From Ophthalmolycus amberensis (Eukaryota; Chordata; Actinopteri; Perciformes; Zoarcidae): DNA of 64,000 nt. The first letter of the stretch is position 1; each line of letters starts with the position of its first letter. A program made the translations under genes and the position numbers. This document shows, one piece after another, positions 23,855 through 37,084 of the stretch. The stretch is taken from NCBI GenBank assembly GCA_024529925.1, contig JAFEUB010001804.1, positions 1,133,501-1,197,500 of the forward strand. The letters run 5' to 3'. The notes under the pieces were generated by a model that had not been told where the DNA came from, searched no databases, and saw only the letters and a program-made list of their open reading frames with translations.

Positions 23855-23950
23855 TCCAAAGCTGGTTAGCTTAGCTTAGCTTAGCACAAAGACTGGAAAC
23901 AGGCTCTGCCCAAATGCAACAAAATCTCCAAACGAACACCATCTAAAGAA
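23855..23950 (+). repeat. Second widespread teleost repeat fragment
   Basis: AGCTGGTTAGCTTAGCTTAG, then CACAAAGACTGGAAACAGG, then GCTCTGCCCAAATGCAAC is typical of a very common teleost interspersed repeat. It sits next to the preceding repeat. Confidence 0.6.
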
Positions 23951-26494
23951 CTTTAATCACCACATTTGATCTAAGTTATTTAATCCAAAACCTGAGTGTA
24001 AAAACAACAGGTTGTATTTTGTCAGAGGGTTATTAGCTGGAATATTTCTTGGCCAGGTGCAGTGACTTGCTGAAGTGATGTTGTTGTTGTCAGGTTGACA
24101 GGCAAGGAAGTATTCCTTTAAGAGAACATAATCAAAAGACAACTTTTATGTTGTAAAAATACTTCATGGAGTACACAACTAATCTTTGAGACACTTGTGC
24201 TTGTGGTCTCTCCACATTATCGGGGGACTTGTAGGTAAATGTAGGATTGTAGGTGGACTTTTCAGTGGCTTTGTAGTAATCCCACTGGCTAGCTGCCGTG
24301 GCTCTGGCGTGGAGCTTGGGGCCGCGGCGTTGGGTTTCGCCGGCGGGTCTTTTTGACCGGGCTCACTGGGGATGAGTGGAGATCCTGAGCGCTGCAGAGG
24401 CACTTATGAAGGACGCACATTGTTGCCAGCCCTGGGGAGAAAACTGAGCAGTCTGGCAACACAGGCGGAATTTCCTACTGCGATGTTATCTCACACAAGA
24501 CATTTAGCTTCAGCCAAAGGAAGGAGGGGGACAGGGAGGGAGCGAGGGAGGGGAGGGTAGGGAGAGAGGGGGAGAGGGAAAGATGTAGGGGGGAGAAAGA
24601 TGAACAACTGAGGGAGATGCAGAAGAGGGGATGAGGATGATGGGAAAAAGGAAATAGGTGTGAATGAGTGAAATTGTATAGAGTCATGCAAGTTATCGGA
24701 GGTAAAATCATTAATTTAGTTCCCTTATAACTAAGAACCGTTTTGTTATCCTGTGCAACACTTGAAGGAATTACAAACACAACACTGCGCTGTGGGCCTC
24801 ATACCTAAATGATAGTATTAAATCTCCAATAACTCCAATAAAGGAGTTCTGAGAACATGTCCACTGTGGCATCAACACTATTTGGGAGGACCTTTGAACC
24901 AGTATTAGAGGGTTAACAACGCTTTATTCCTCTGACCTTCGTACTGTTAGATTTCATCAGGCGAGTCTATTGGCTCGAAGCAGTTTGAATCTCGTGTACT
25001 TCAGTTAACTATTGAATGCGTATGTGTGATAAAATCCAACATGTTTTCAAAGTGGAGCACTTTACCGAATGTGAGGTTTTTCTTCCAGTAAATGACAGCG
25101 GACGATCCAGCAGATCACAGATTTAAATACCACAGCATCCGACACATTATGAGCTGCTGAGACTACAGTGTGTTAGCAGCCAAAGGTGGTGTTAATATAA
25201 CATTCACTGATTCAAGATGAACTCAGTTTTGCAATGTGGTTTGAATTGTAAGCGACGTGTTAAACATGTGACTGAACCTGCTCCGAGGCAGAACCATGTG
25301 TCTGAAGGTGTAAACTACAATGAACCCACGTTTACGAGGGAATATTTGTTCCCCGACAGTCAATTATAGAGTGTGAATATGTCTGCCGAGAACTCAGGTT
25401 TATTATAACAAACAATATTGTGATTGTTATGAATTCCTCTTTTAGTTTTAGAATGAACTTCTATGTAGACATTTATGCAAAGTAGTCGATGTTTATACTA
25501 ACGGCTTATATGAGCTCAATGTTGCATTGAGGATGTAAAAATGATAATAAAAAAACACCTCATAAAAGCACTCGGAACACAGCGTAATAAAAACGTCCAC
25601 AGGATTCAAATATTATCCATCTTATCTTTCAGATTGCGAAACAAAAGTGTCAATGCCACATAATAAAGTGTCTGGACTGCGTGGATTGCAGGAGACACGG
25701 GTTAGACTGGTAAATGTTTGACTCTTGTTGAACATGCGACACTCTGTGAAGCTATAATGGCTGATCGCTCGCTGGGATTTAAAGATTTAAAATGCTGGAT
25801 AATGATTACCAAAGGGCAATCTGTCCTGAACTCTTTCAGACTTGGCTTTAAGTCAGGAGATTGTTTCCTTTGTGTTAGTGTTTCTATCGTGTATGGAATC
25901 CAATCTCAAGTGTTGCGATCTTCGTCGGAAAAACACTCGACTGCCCGTTGCAAAGATTAGATTTGTTCTTCGATGTTTTGTTTTATAAGATAAAGTGTCA
26001 GTCACGCTTTTCAGCTGGTGAACGCTACATTTTGGAAGTGTTCACTGTGCTCCTGTTGTGAAGAGGCTGCTGGAGCCAAAGTGACAGTGAGTGATGTGTG
26101 ACAGTCACATTGTGTGATGTGGAGGCCTACTGCATCTGTCTGCTTAAAGGACATCACTCTCAGTCAGAGGGAAGATTGATCCTCAGACTTCCCCAGGCCC
26201 CTTCTTCGCTGCTGTCAGATCAAAACTTCCGTGTCCCCGTGAAGCTGAGCAAGGAGAAATCATGAAACGCACTCTTATTTTATTAAATTGACTGTCTGAT
26301 TGTTGAAAGTGCATCAGAGGGTTTGCACGGGGTTCGTGGTTCAGCTGCACAGGATCAATCAGTTTGCACGAAGTAAAAAAACATACAAACTCATCACTAG
26401 AATAACATAATTCATCTGACAGCCGACACCCATGGATGGATGACTGAAAAGGCCTACCGGGCACAGGCCTAGGGGCCCGTAGTGGCCCATAGTG

Positions 26495-26712
26495 TTTGTA
26501 TTATAAGTTGTTTCAATTGTTTTGTTCTATTGTACTGTTTTATCTGTCTTAAAACTTTGCCTTAGTTTAGACTTGCTTGTGTCTGGTCTTACTATTTGGC
26601 CTTCTGTTGTTATATTGTCTTGTATTCTGCTTTGCTTTGTCTGTCAAAGCACTTTGTAAACCAGTTTCAAGGTGCTGCATAAATAGGTCATTCTTATTAT
26701 TAGTAGTATTAA
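26495..26712 (+). repeat. 3' tail of a LINE/SINE (CAAAGCACTTTGTAAAC type)
   Basis: GTCAAAGCACTTTGTAAACC, then TTTCAAGGTGCTGCATAAAT, then ATT/AGT-type tandem units is the usual 3' end of an L2-related LINE or SINE in fish. It has the opposite orientation to the RT fragments that follow, so it is probably a separate insertion. Confidence 0.45.
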
Positions 26713-26793
26713 TACAAAGACACACACAGGGTCATAACGACTATGAAAACGGGAAACGACTCAAATCAACTTCAAAAAGACTCAAATGACTAA

Positions 26794-26846
26794 AAAGAGA
26801 CACAAAACAACCACAAAGAGACACAAAACAACCACAAAGAGACACA
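26794..26846. repeat. 21-bp tandem repeat (about 2.5 copies)
   Basis: The unit AGAGACACAAAACAACCACAA is repeated head to tail. Confidence 0.8.
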
Positions 26847-26864
26847 CAATGTCATGCAGACTTG

Positions 26865-27744
26865 TTAATACCAGTACTTATAGGAATCCATAAATTGGAG
26901 TTCTGATCCATCCAGGGAGGAAATTTCAAAAGGCCAGGCAGATTGTTGTGTCTGTTGAAAACCATACATTTTGTTTTGGTCGTGTTTAAGAGAAGGTGAA
27001 GAGTTGGAGAAAGCGTGTTGGACAGTATTGAAGCTGTGCTGCAGGGGAGTCGGGGCGGTGTTCAGGGAGGAGCTAGAAGTGTACAAGATGGTGTCGTTGG
27101 CATACAGATGGATGTGAGAGCCCCCTGCAGCATGAGGGGGTTAATGTAGATTTTGAATAAGGTTGGACCTAGAATGGACCCCTGAGGAACACCCTTGGAC
27201 AAGGACAGTGGGTCAGATCGGTAACGCTCAGCTCTCACAGATTGGGCACGCCCAGAACCAAGCCAGACCACCTCCTGAAAGACCTATGTCCATGAGCCTG
27301 TCAAGCAGTATGATGTGGTCCACAGAATCACAGAGTCAACAAACATAGCCACACAGAAGAGAGGGGTGACAGCAGCCGATTTCCAGTCTTGGGGAAATAC
27401 ACAGGTCTACAAGCAGAGGTTGAACAGATGAGTGATGGGGGCTGCGATAATATGAGCTGCTAACTTCAGGAAGAAAGGGTCGAGAGTATCCGATCCAGCT
27501 GGAGCAGCTCCCTGAGCACCTCAAACTCCTGTACTGACTGGACGGAGAAGTGGAGGTTCCTTGGAGGGAGGGGTTTAACACTTGGCGCTGAGTCAGCAGG
27601 GTTGAAGGTAGGAGAAGGCGTAGCAGCTACAGAGGCACGACCAGCCTTAACAAAGTGTTTGTTGAGATAGTTTACCTTTCTGGCTTTATCTGAAATAACG
27701 ATGTCGTCTGCTTTGATTGCAGTCGGTTTGAGGTGCAACTTCAC
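26865..27744 (-). pseudogene. Degraded L2-type LINE reverse-transcriptase remnant
   Basis: Three disjoint minus-strand frames belong to one non-LTR retrotransposon. At 27744-27466 the linker before RT reads KADDIVISDKARKVNYLNKHF. At 27271-27062 it has the RT block GVPQGSILGPTLFKIYINPL. A frame switch then gives SHIHLYANDTILYTSSSS. The catalytic motif, normally YADD in this class, is YAND here. The palm region between the linker and GVPQGS is shortened: it passes from SAAVTPLF directly to DSVDHIILLDRLMDIGLS. Frameshifts, the missing middle and the altered catalytic residue make it inactive. Assignment to L2/Maui-like is from motif style; Rex1 or CR1-like relatives are not excluded. Confidence 0.75.
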
Positions 27745-29714
27745 AAATATGAAACTTTAATTGAGCTTCTATTTTCACACATTTTGCCGTCCAAGGATGT
27801 GTGGACTCTTGTCTTCCAGCTGCAGATGTGAACTCAAGCCTGAGGGTTTAACATTGAAGCTGGTGTTAGAAGCTCACTATAGTTTGAATCAGCATACGTG
27901 AGTGGAGTAGCAGCAACCTCCAGCACTCCACTCCTCTCTACACACTTTCACTTTGTTGTCAGTTATTATCATCATCTCTCTGACAATATTGTTTATGTTT
28001 TTTTTCAGGAAACATTTAATTTACAAAATCACAAACAGCATCATAAAACAGAACTAATGTCAAGTAGCAGAATAACGCTGGTTTAATGCATGAAATGTAG
28101 AATTAATAAGTGCAAAAATACAATCAAATCAAACACTTAGCTGTAGGTAAATCTATGCATTAACCATAATGTAGACAAATATGAATTTGTTTGTTTCCCG
28201 TCTTGTGTTTGACTCCTTTGTAGCCGCTCTGCGCTCCTAGGTGAATATCTAGAGCTGAATGAGGGAAATCAGGGCAATGAAAAAGCACAAGGGAATCTTT
28301 TCTCCTGGATTAATAAGGGAAGGTTGAAAAGCACCTCCAGGAAATATGCGCTGCTTTGTCAAACATCCGCGTTTGACACATGACCTGTCAATCTAAGTCA
28401 CAGTTGGACCTGATTAAGCTGATGAAACCAACAGAGAGCCACTTGAACCTGACAGAGACGCATTCCACTTTGTACGTGTCAGACGCTGTTGTTCCAGCAG
28501 CAACAGGCTGACAGTGATATGAAGGCAGACTCCAAAAACCAACTCATCTCAACAGGTCTTTGATACTCGCGCTTTAAAAAAAAAGAAATCTGTCAATGAG
28601 GTGAGATGAGTTCACTTCTTTCCAGTGCAAATGAACTTAAATCGAGAATGGTGTTGCATCTTCTGGCGTCATCTTGACACCTGAGCACCTGATCTGAATA
28701 TTTCTGACATTTGTAGGAGGGGAAACTATTTATATTTTTAAACAAATATGATTCATTTGGTTGAACTGATTAGTTTTAACATGTGCGTCATTCTCAAACC
28801 CAAGTACTGTGCTTATTAATGACATATTACATTACAATGAACTAAATCGCTATACAAAAACAGACATGCCATTGGGAATACATTCATTCTTTCACATTTA
28901 TAAATGTAATGATGAATTCTCAACCTGTCCAACTCCTTTTGTCTAAATTGGGTAAAACGGAAATTCAGGGAAAACATACAAAAATGTGGAAATTAAGTTT
29001 AAATCAACATTCTCAGTAAAGGGAATACAACCATTGCTTAAGCTTTTGTTGAAGACTACAACTTGCTTGTTGCGTCTTTTTTAATTGTTTCCGAATTAAT
29101 GCTAACTCATGGAATGGCATGAACCATTCTTTAGGTCAGTATAACGCATTCATTTTGTACTGGCTGCGTACATCGCAGTCCGTACAGACCACATGGCGTG
29201 AAATGCAAGAAAAAGCAAGAATGGCGTTGTTATTGTACGCTAAATGACTTCATATTGCATTTGGTGAGAGCGGGCTGGTTTAAATCAATGAAACAACAAA
29301 TCCAAAAGCTCAAGTATTGCACTAGTTTGCCTCCAGGCCTTGTGTTCAGATCATGATAACTACGGTTGTTATAGTCGTAAAGCTCAGGGTATCTAGCAAC
29401 AGACACCAAATCAGAGTTGATGCTGCCTTTTCCTCCGGACGCCCCTCTGGTTGCTCATAATTTGGGTGATCTAGTCATTTCAGCTTAAACTCTGCTGCAG
29501 CACTCATTGCAACGTGAATGGATACTTGTTGCCGTGTGTCTGAGTGAAGAGGCCCAGTCCTGGTCGACTTAGCCGTGTGACACGCGATAGGGTCCAAATC
29601 CAAAGTGGAATGGCTGCAGGCTTCAACCTGCGCTTAAGAGGGTCACTGCCGAACAAAGGGGGTTCAGTCAGTAGCTGAGAGGCTGCACACTACTGAAAGG
29701 AACATGGGGCCAAG

Positions 29715-29717
<3 letters not shown>

Positions 29718-29750
<33 letters not shown>
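29718..29750. repeat. (GT)n microsatellite
   Basis: About 16 uninterrupted GT units. Confidence 0.95.
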
Positions 29751-29752
<2 letters not shown>

Positions 29753-31175
29753 CATGTTGGAGTTTTAATTCAACAAACGTTTCAAGGAGAGAAATGTGTG
29801 TCTCATTTGTCTTAAATGACTCACTTCCTCTACTTCTTTTCCTCACGTCTCAGATCCTCCATCCTCAGACATTAGGAAGCGATGTGAGGAAAGAGGAATC
29901 CAGCAAATACGTGTTTAGTGAACTGAGCCGTCCTTCCTCTAAAGCGCCGTCAGAGGCGACGTGACTGACGGCTGCACCGCTGACTTCAGCTGCTCCGTCG
30001 CGTCCTTTTGACGTACTGCAGAAAGTAATAACAAGGATGAATATTTACAAGAAAGGCATGTGACAACAACCAAAATCTAAAGGTTGCATTTTCAGACCAA
30101 TGTGTTTTTTTTTCTGAGAAAAAATTAAAATCTGAAAAATTGGAAGAACAAGAACAGTTGGTTCTGTGACAGGACTTGCTTTGTAGTTGCCTGTTTCACA
30201 GTGCACTCCAGATCTAAATTGCTATCATAAATTGCCTGTGCATGGTCAGATTTATTTGTCAACATAATTACTGTGATTGGACAATAAACGTCCTGCTTTC
30301 AAATGCAACGAATAACTTGACTCACAAAACACGGTGAAGGAGTGGAATGGAGTTGAATAAAGAGTTGATTTGTTTGTTTATGCTCATAGAAAACAAAGGA
30401 ACATTCACACACATGGAATTCAGATCTGCAATGCCTTTAGATTATTTTAAGACATTTTCTCAAAGTACACTTATAAATACACACAAATACAGTATACAAG
30501 AGGTGAAGGCAGAAGAATCTTCATTTTTTTCCTGTGTTTTATGAATTTGAGGAGTTCGCCTGTTCCACATTGTATTGTCTGTCAAGCAGTGTGGGACTCG
30601 CACAGGTCTGGTGTTGGTTCTGCCTCGCCCTACCATGGTCTTGGTCTAGACCTGGTCCCGGTTTAGGTGGTTTTGACGATAAAACTGGTTCCTAGTTTAT
30701 CAAAATGATTTTGTGCATACATGAGACATCCTTTACTTTAATCTGACTGCATTCAGCTCAGACGTGTGGCGTGTCGATGGTGATGTGGAAATGCGACCGG
30801 ACAGACCTTGTAAGACTGCGGTTGTGTCTTCTACCTGAACGTGGCATGGCTGACAGCAGCAGGTTTGATAAGCAGGATGTGCTGCTCTCTGCAGGGAGTG
30901 ACAGTGTGTGGGCTTACATTTTGACAACAGGCGCAGGTGTTTTGAAGCACATCATTCGCTGGCTGCTACAGAATGACAATCAAGAAAATACGACATCAAA
31001 TCAGATGCATCCATTGCTCTCTTATATTTTGCATTTGTAAATGCAGCCTCAATGCTGCATTTACTGTCAATCTGGTTCTTTTGTCCTTCATTTTTTACAC
31101 AGAAATTCACTTAAAAAAACAAACATTCTACTCCTCACAAACTATTAATTCTGGGCCATTATAGTGTTGAAAGTT

Positions 31176-31215
31176 AGTGTGTGTGTGTGTGTTTTCTGTG
31201 TGTGTGTGTGTGTGA
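31176..31215. repeat. Interrupted (GT)n microsatellite
   Basis: Two GT runs are split by TTTTCT. Confidence 0.9.
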
Positions 31216-32389
31216 CATTGTTGTCTGCTTGTTTAACCAGGAACAAGAAGTGTGACTGAGATTTTCATAGATTAAATTCTTGCGGAAAGACACAGATTGT
31301 TGTTATGCGCTGCTTTCTGTCCACGAGTGCGTCTTCAGAAAATCAATTCAGAAACCCTCACAAGCCTTTCTATCTTTCTTATTTATTCTGTCTGTCGGGT
31401 CACACCTGCCACCTCTCCTGCTGGGTGAGCATTGTCCCGGCCCGCACACTGAATTCCTTTCAAGAGTGCAGCGTTTCTCAAGAGAACTGATTGACGGGTC
31501 GTCTTTTATTCGGTTTTGTAATATCTGTTGTCTCAGATATTTCTTGTGAGCATCACACCGAGGCTCAGCTTTCGTAGTAAACTCCCCTTTTCCATGAGAA
31601 CGCCTCAGAATCCCCCAGACATGACGGCTCGAAACAATATCTGTATTATTCTCGAGGAATAACACAGTAAATGTCCCCGTACAGTCGAGGGCTGTCTGCA
31701 AATGGTGCCTTTCTCCTCCTTCTATTGCAGCTCTTTCCAAATCCAAACTCTTGTAGTCCCTGTTATGTGGCTTCCCACGCAAGTTTTGGCAGAAAGGCTC
31801 GTCAAATCGAGCAATATTTCACCTCTTGAAGCCAAACGTGAAGTGCCAAACCTGCGAAACACAGCGGGACTGCCTCGGCTTTTCGCCCCGCACTGGCAGA
31901 CATCATTCAATGTCAGGCCGTTTCCCACGCCAAACAGGCTTAGAAAGCGAAAAAGAAAGTCCTGTCAAGTTTTTCCACTTGGGTTTGTTCTGTTTTTCTT
32001 TCTGCTTCTGTGTTTTTTCACCCCGGTATCTATTTGTCCCCTCTTCTCTTCTCCTTTTCCCTCCTCCACCTCCTCCTCTCTCCTCCCTCTTTGCACGTCT
32101 AACATGTCATTCTTCGTCTTTTGTACCTACAGGCCTTTTTTCCCTATTGAACTCCCCGCCCCCTCCACTCCGTTGGCTCTCCCTTTCCCTCTCAAGGGCC
32201 TAATTATGAGCCGGCATTAAATAAAAACATTTATATTTCTCCAAAAAAAGGGCTTCTCTCTGCTTTTCCTGGACAATGAGGACTTGTGATTCCCCCCCCC
32301 CCCCCTCTCTGTCTCTTTTTCCGCTGAGTGGCCATTCACTGGGGGTCTTTGTCTCTCTTTGTGATTGGCTCGCTGCAGGACTCCTAGGG

Positions 32390-32535
32390 GGCAGTAATTG
32401 TGTCTCATTAAGTCTTACAGTAGTCGTGAGGGGAGTGTAGCGGGGTGGGAAGTGAGGGGGGGAGTTCGCCACACAAGGCCCCCGCAATTAGAAATCCCAG
32501 AGAGCTTGAATGGGAGCCCTAATCAGGTCACAATG
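32390..32535. promoter_or_regulatory. Candidate conserved non-coding block
   Basis: Contains GGCAGTAATTGTGTC, CCCGCAATTAGAAATCCC and GAGCCCTAATCAGGTCAC, homeodomain-like cores in unique sequence between simple repeats. The regulatory role is inferred only. Confidence 0.25.
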
Positions 32536-32583
32536 GCTGGGGCTCCCTGCCTATTAGGCCAAAAAGGAAGTGTTGCCATTGTC

Positions 32584-32585
<2 letters not shown>

Positions 32586-32618
<33 letters not shown>
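32586..32618. repeat. (CA)n microsatellite
   Basis: About 16 CA units. Confidence 0.95.
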
Positions 32619-32619
<1 letters not shown>

Positions 32620-32761
32620 AGGAATGCATGCAGCACAGCGGGGATGGATGTAGCTGTGTGGTGGCGTCATCCCAGAGGCCAATTTGGAAAGATTGGCCGA
32701 CTTAAGAGAGCTTTTCACTGTCTCAGTCACGACACAAACACATTCATGTACTCAAAGTCAT

Positions 32762-32814
<53 letters not shown>
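32762..32814. repeat. (CA)n microsatellite
   Basis: About 26 uninterrupted CA units, 150 bp after the previous array. Confidence 0.95.
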
Positions 32815-32820
<6 letters not shown>

Positions 32821-33344
32821 CGTGCAAACACACACACTTTTTTTCCATCCATATTGAAGCAAAAAACGTGTTCTCATTAGCGATGTTCAGGACAAGCCGG
32901 GAGTTTTCTCTCTGTTTGCTCATTTGTCGCCCTGTGATTCCTCCCGCCGCACGCCGCAATTTCACCATTTTTGTGGGTAAAAAAAAAACCCATTTTCCTG
33001 CAAGAAACGTATCCCAGTTCCTCGGTGAAGCAGCAGCAGGGTATGACAATCAGCATGCCGCGTCTGTGGCGGGTACATAAATAACCCATGCAACTCGTCT
33101 CTGAGGAAATTCAGTAAATTTCAGTGTCTGTGAAATAAATTTAAAAAAACATACAAATAATGATATTCCACCACCATCTGTCTCTAAAAGGGAAATGCAT
33201 TGAAAAGCGAAAACTTTGCAAAGCCTTCCTCTTTTTTTTTTAATCTCATAACAGGAGCAGAAAGTGGGTCTCTTTTCCTCCGTTTATCTGTGTAGCGTTC
33301 CCAGGAGAAACAGTGGCTACCCCTCCTTATCTTTGTTACCGCCG

Positions 33345-33660
33345 AGTGCTGCAGTGGATTATGAAGTGGATTATGCAAATGCCTCACAATATATTCATAT
33401 TAACAAAGGTTGAGGTTCATGCGCCCGTGCCCGGAATTTATGAATACGCATATAATAAAAAAAAGAAAAAAACCTGAATTGGCTGGAATGTTTTATCATT
33501 TAATGGAAATTAACTCGGTTCACAGTATTGTGCCGTGTTTTGGCTCATTTGTTAATTTGTTGAATTAGCTGCATCTATAAAGCAGAGTGATATCCAATTC
33601 AGCCCATTGTTTTAATCATATTTCGGGGTGTTTTAGTGGAGCTGAATAACTGATATGCCT
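33345..33660. promoter_or_regulatory. Candidate conserved non-coding block, AT-rich
   Basis: A unique AT-rich stretch with TATGCAAATGCC (octamer-like), AATTTATGAATACGCAT, TTAATGGAAATTAACTC and GAATTAGCTGCATC. Such clusters are typical of developmental enhancers. Inferred from composition; not tested by alignment. Confidence 0.3.
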
Positions 33661-34599
33661 GTAGGTATTATGAGTGTATAATTGTGTCATTTTCCCCCTG
33701 CTCTTCACTCTATTGTGACAGAAGAATGGATTCTCTGTTGCATTGTTGGATATCGATCCACATGTGGAATCATCTCCAATTCATTATTTTTACCACTTTT
33801 AACTGCAGGGATCAAAGTATGCATGGCCACGAAATCCCACCTTTCTTTCTTTTGTTTTGTTGGTGCGTTGCTCGTGAAACATCCTGTCAAGCTGAAAGGA
33901 AAACCCTTCAAACATCCACGTTTTGCCTGGGAGCTGCTCTGGATCCACTCAATGCTCAGCCGTACAGGGAGCTTGTACCGGGTGGTTCCTTGACTGAAGG
34001 AAAGAAAAATGAAGGTCATACAACAACTAATCTGTTTTACATTCAGCATATGCAAACTCAATTTGCAGCTCATCTTCTCGACGGACTACCTGGAAAGATT
34101 GGCAGCACATGTGAGCCTTGATTTGCAGGTCAAAAGATGTTGGGATGTTAAAACTGGACTGAGTTTGTCGAAAAAGTGAACGTTTTTGAGACGTTTTGGT
34201 TACATATGATCTGTTTTCGACAACAGTTTTTCAACATGCAGTAGAGCCGGCTTCAAATTGAGATAAACAACATCTGCATGTAACTGTAATATGTAATATT
34301 TGATGTTTTGACCGGAGAATAACTAAATCAATATTCAGCCAGAGTGAAGTTTTGCAAACGTTTCAGTTCTCTCGATACAAAAGCATTGACGTTGCTGGCC
34401 AGTTATGAATGATAACATAATAAGTGGCCAAGATCATAGAGGTGTGTCAGAAACAATAAGAAAACTGACTCACACATAGTGATGCAATCAAGAACATTAC
34501 AGTTAACCCAGTCATGATTCACCCGAGGACCGATCAGCAAAACCAAGTTATCCAGAAGAAACATGAGGCAATATGAGATACAATAGTAAACTGCATGTA

Positions 34600-34820
34600 C
34601 TGTCGAATGCTGAGATTACAAACATCAAGTCATCTGTGCTTCTGGATCAAAGTAGTTCATCACAACTCTGACACTCGTAAAGATAAAGGCTGCAGGTTAA
34701 AGTTCGAACCGCAGACTGGCCGCGAAAATCTGGGTGTGGAAAGACAACAGGAAATGCCGTCTCCTCCTTCAGGGGGAGTGGCTGTTGCAATGTTTCAGCA
34801 AGGCCTCCTAATGCCAGCCA
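34600..34820 (-). repeat. Possible tRNA-derived SINE on the minus strand
   Basis: The minus strand has CTGCGGTTCGAACTTTAACC, with a B-box-like GGTTCGAAC, preceded by GCCACTCCCCCTGAAGGAGG. I see no clear A box. It reads like an interspersed repeat but I cannot name it. Confidence 0.25.
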
Positions 34821-35027
34821 AGCAAAACATAAAAAGGCTAAAGCTGTAGAACTGTACATGACGGCAGCAAGACGTAACTTTAAAGCTGCTTTTATCAACA
34901 TTTTTGTATATATTAACGATAGATCAAAGGATGTGTAATGTGCAAAGGGTAGTGTGAATGTCAGAATATTCCAGTAATACAACCGCCCTTAGAAGACTCT
35001 TACGTAATGTACATGACAAACATAAAC

Positions 35028-35330
35028 TCAACGTTTATTTTTGGTTTCACACGATACACGGAACGTGGAATTCTGGGTGAAAGTCCTGTGTTTGCTTGAC
35101 CCACCATTAGTGAACTTTCTTGCTTGTTATGTTGTCATTAATGGTCGCTCCATATACTATGTAAGTTGCTCTGCACATCGCGAGTTGTTCTACGTCGCCT
35201 GTATTGAACAAATGCATAAGTGTCGACATTCCCCGTATCCTTGGTTTGCGGAAACGTATAATGCAAAAAAACAAACATTCCCGGCGACTATAGGCTGAAG
35301 TTCGAGCAGATTGTTCCCTCACGAGTTGGT
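35028..35330 (+). repeat. Dispersed repeat family, copy D
   Basis: AACGTTTATTTTTGGTTTCA, then CACGATACACGGAACG, then ATTCTGGGTGAAAGTCCTGT and TTGCTTGACCCACC match the tail block of copy B. Sequence to about 35.33 kb may be the family's downstream part. Confidence 0.55.
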
Positions 35331-36229
35331 GGAGACCAAAACAGAGCTTAGAGCAGGGTGAATATATGACTTACATTCTCAATGTACTCGACTCTAGCTA
35401 ACTTCATGCTCATGTTGCTCGTTGTGCGCTGGATGTGTAAAGTGGAAACCTACTTTAAATGTCAGTGACACAGAAATATATTAAACATATCAAAAGTTTG
35501 CTAACGATAGCCACCATTGAACTATTGATCACACCAGACCAAGTAAGGGTGTTGTGGTAAAACTCCTAAGTGCATTGGGTCAATTGTATTCCACTTTAAT
35601 TTGGGAAAAAATAGAATGCGTTATCCTTTAAAGGTGATGTGTTCTCACTTTAAAGGCGACTGGACCTGTTGAGCACAGCCTGCTTTACATTCTGTTCAAA
35701 TGTGGCCATTTTACTGGCACTCCCATTCACACAATCTGAACTCTGTGCACTCCTATCTCCTGCGAAGGTGTGCACGTTTATTAGCACCTACACACAGGTG
35801 ATGCTTTGAGCGGACTTCTCTTCAGTCCTTGTGTTTGGGTTTTTAATCCTGCACCTGTTGTTGTTGAGATGTGTGTTTTTGCTCTTTTCTACCGTCTTAT
35901 CTGAGGGCATTCCTTTACTGAGCAGAAGTTTGCTGTCAAGGACACTTTAGCTACTTAACAACACACACTGGCCCTTTCAAATGCTACTTCACGTGTACTC
36001 TCAGTGGTCGTCCGCAAACTCCGTTTTGCTCGCAGGCTCACTATCAGTGCCGGTCCCTCTGTATCGTTTTCCACGCTGAGAGCGATTCGCCCACAAATTT
36101 CATGACCTCATGTCAGATTACATTACAGCTCTGTGCGCTTCAGTGTGCTGGAGCTGAATGGCTGGCCGGCTGAACCAGTGTGGCTGGGCACTCTGTGTAT
36201 TGGGGGAAGCGTGGTGAGTTTCATCCTCC

Positions 36230-36470
36230 TCTTTGGGTGGCAGCAGGGACGCATCTAGCGGCTAATTGGTGTTGTCGGCATTTTAAACACAATTAATGAG
36301 AGTTCCTCCTCTTTCTGCTGACCCAATTGTCGGTGATAATTATTGTTTGGGACCTAATTTACACAAATAATTAACAGATGTATGCTGACAAATAGGCCGA
36401 CTTGTTTCTCTGCAAATCCCTGCACCATTGTGTTGTTAATTGGGCCGAATGTAAGCAGATACTCTAACGT
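36230..36470. promoter_or_regulatory. Candidate conserved non-coding block
   Basis: The block contains GCGGCTAATTGGTG, AACACAATTAATGAG, CCAATTGTCGGTGATAATTATTG (split around ATTGT, a SOX-type core) and GTTAATTGGGCCG. It is dense in homeodomain and SOX-like cores, with no repeats. Regulatory function is inferred. Confidence 0.35.
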
Positions 36471-36639
36471 GTTTTCCCCCTCCTCACCGAATACAATCCT
36501 AATCTTCTGAATAAACAGCCTCAACTTCAGGAGGTGTGTTCCTCCTAAAGCCCAGATGGAGTTTCACATTGTTCGTCTAGTTCGGTGAAGTTAACAAAAA
36601 AAAGAAAATGGATGGACAGTTTGTTTAATGAAGGCTTGC

Positions 36640-36790
36640 GTCAAAGCGCAACGATCCAACACAGAACATTAGAATAAAACATATAAGGACAATAAACTGC
36701 TTCTTTAAAAAACTTAAGTGCGGAAATTACGGGACAAATAAATCAACATTGACTTCTGGTTTCACACAAACAGCGGGTGAAACTACAGAA
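36640..36790 (+). repeat. Dispersed repeat family, copy E (internally deleted)
   Basis: ATTACGGGACAAATAAATCA, then ACATTGACTTCTGGTTTCAC, then ACAAACAGCGGGTGAAAC. The GGGACACGAACAGCGGTCTCCT part is largely lost. Confidence 0.5.
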
Positions 36791-37084
36791 CATACAAATT
36801 AGATTTTGAGGTAAATATATGAATTACAGTTCATTACCTTTAGTAGGTATACTGTAGCTATGATCAACGCATACACAGTTTAATTTAAATAAAGAACAGT
36901 CTCATGTCAGTTGACGCTTCAGTGCTTATATCAAGTCTTTTCCCACTAGTGTAGATCGTGTTTTGTAGCTGCAGAAAAATACGAAGAGATAATCACACGA
37001 AACACACTGTTAGTACTTCTGACAGCGCACAACATTATGACGTCTCAGTCCGAGCCATCTTTCCACCGAGCAGATTCCCAAGTC

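Noticed and set aside
24475..24780. 101-codon minus-strand frame with Pro-Ser-Leu-rich sequence
   Set aside because: It reads through a purine-rich low-complexity stretch; composition explains the lack of stops.
31348..31782. 144-codon minus-strand frame
   Set aside because: No domain, no splice partners, and base composition is like the surroundings; I could not support it as a gene.
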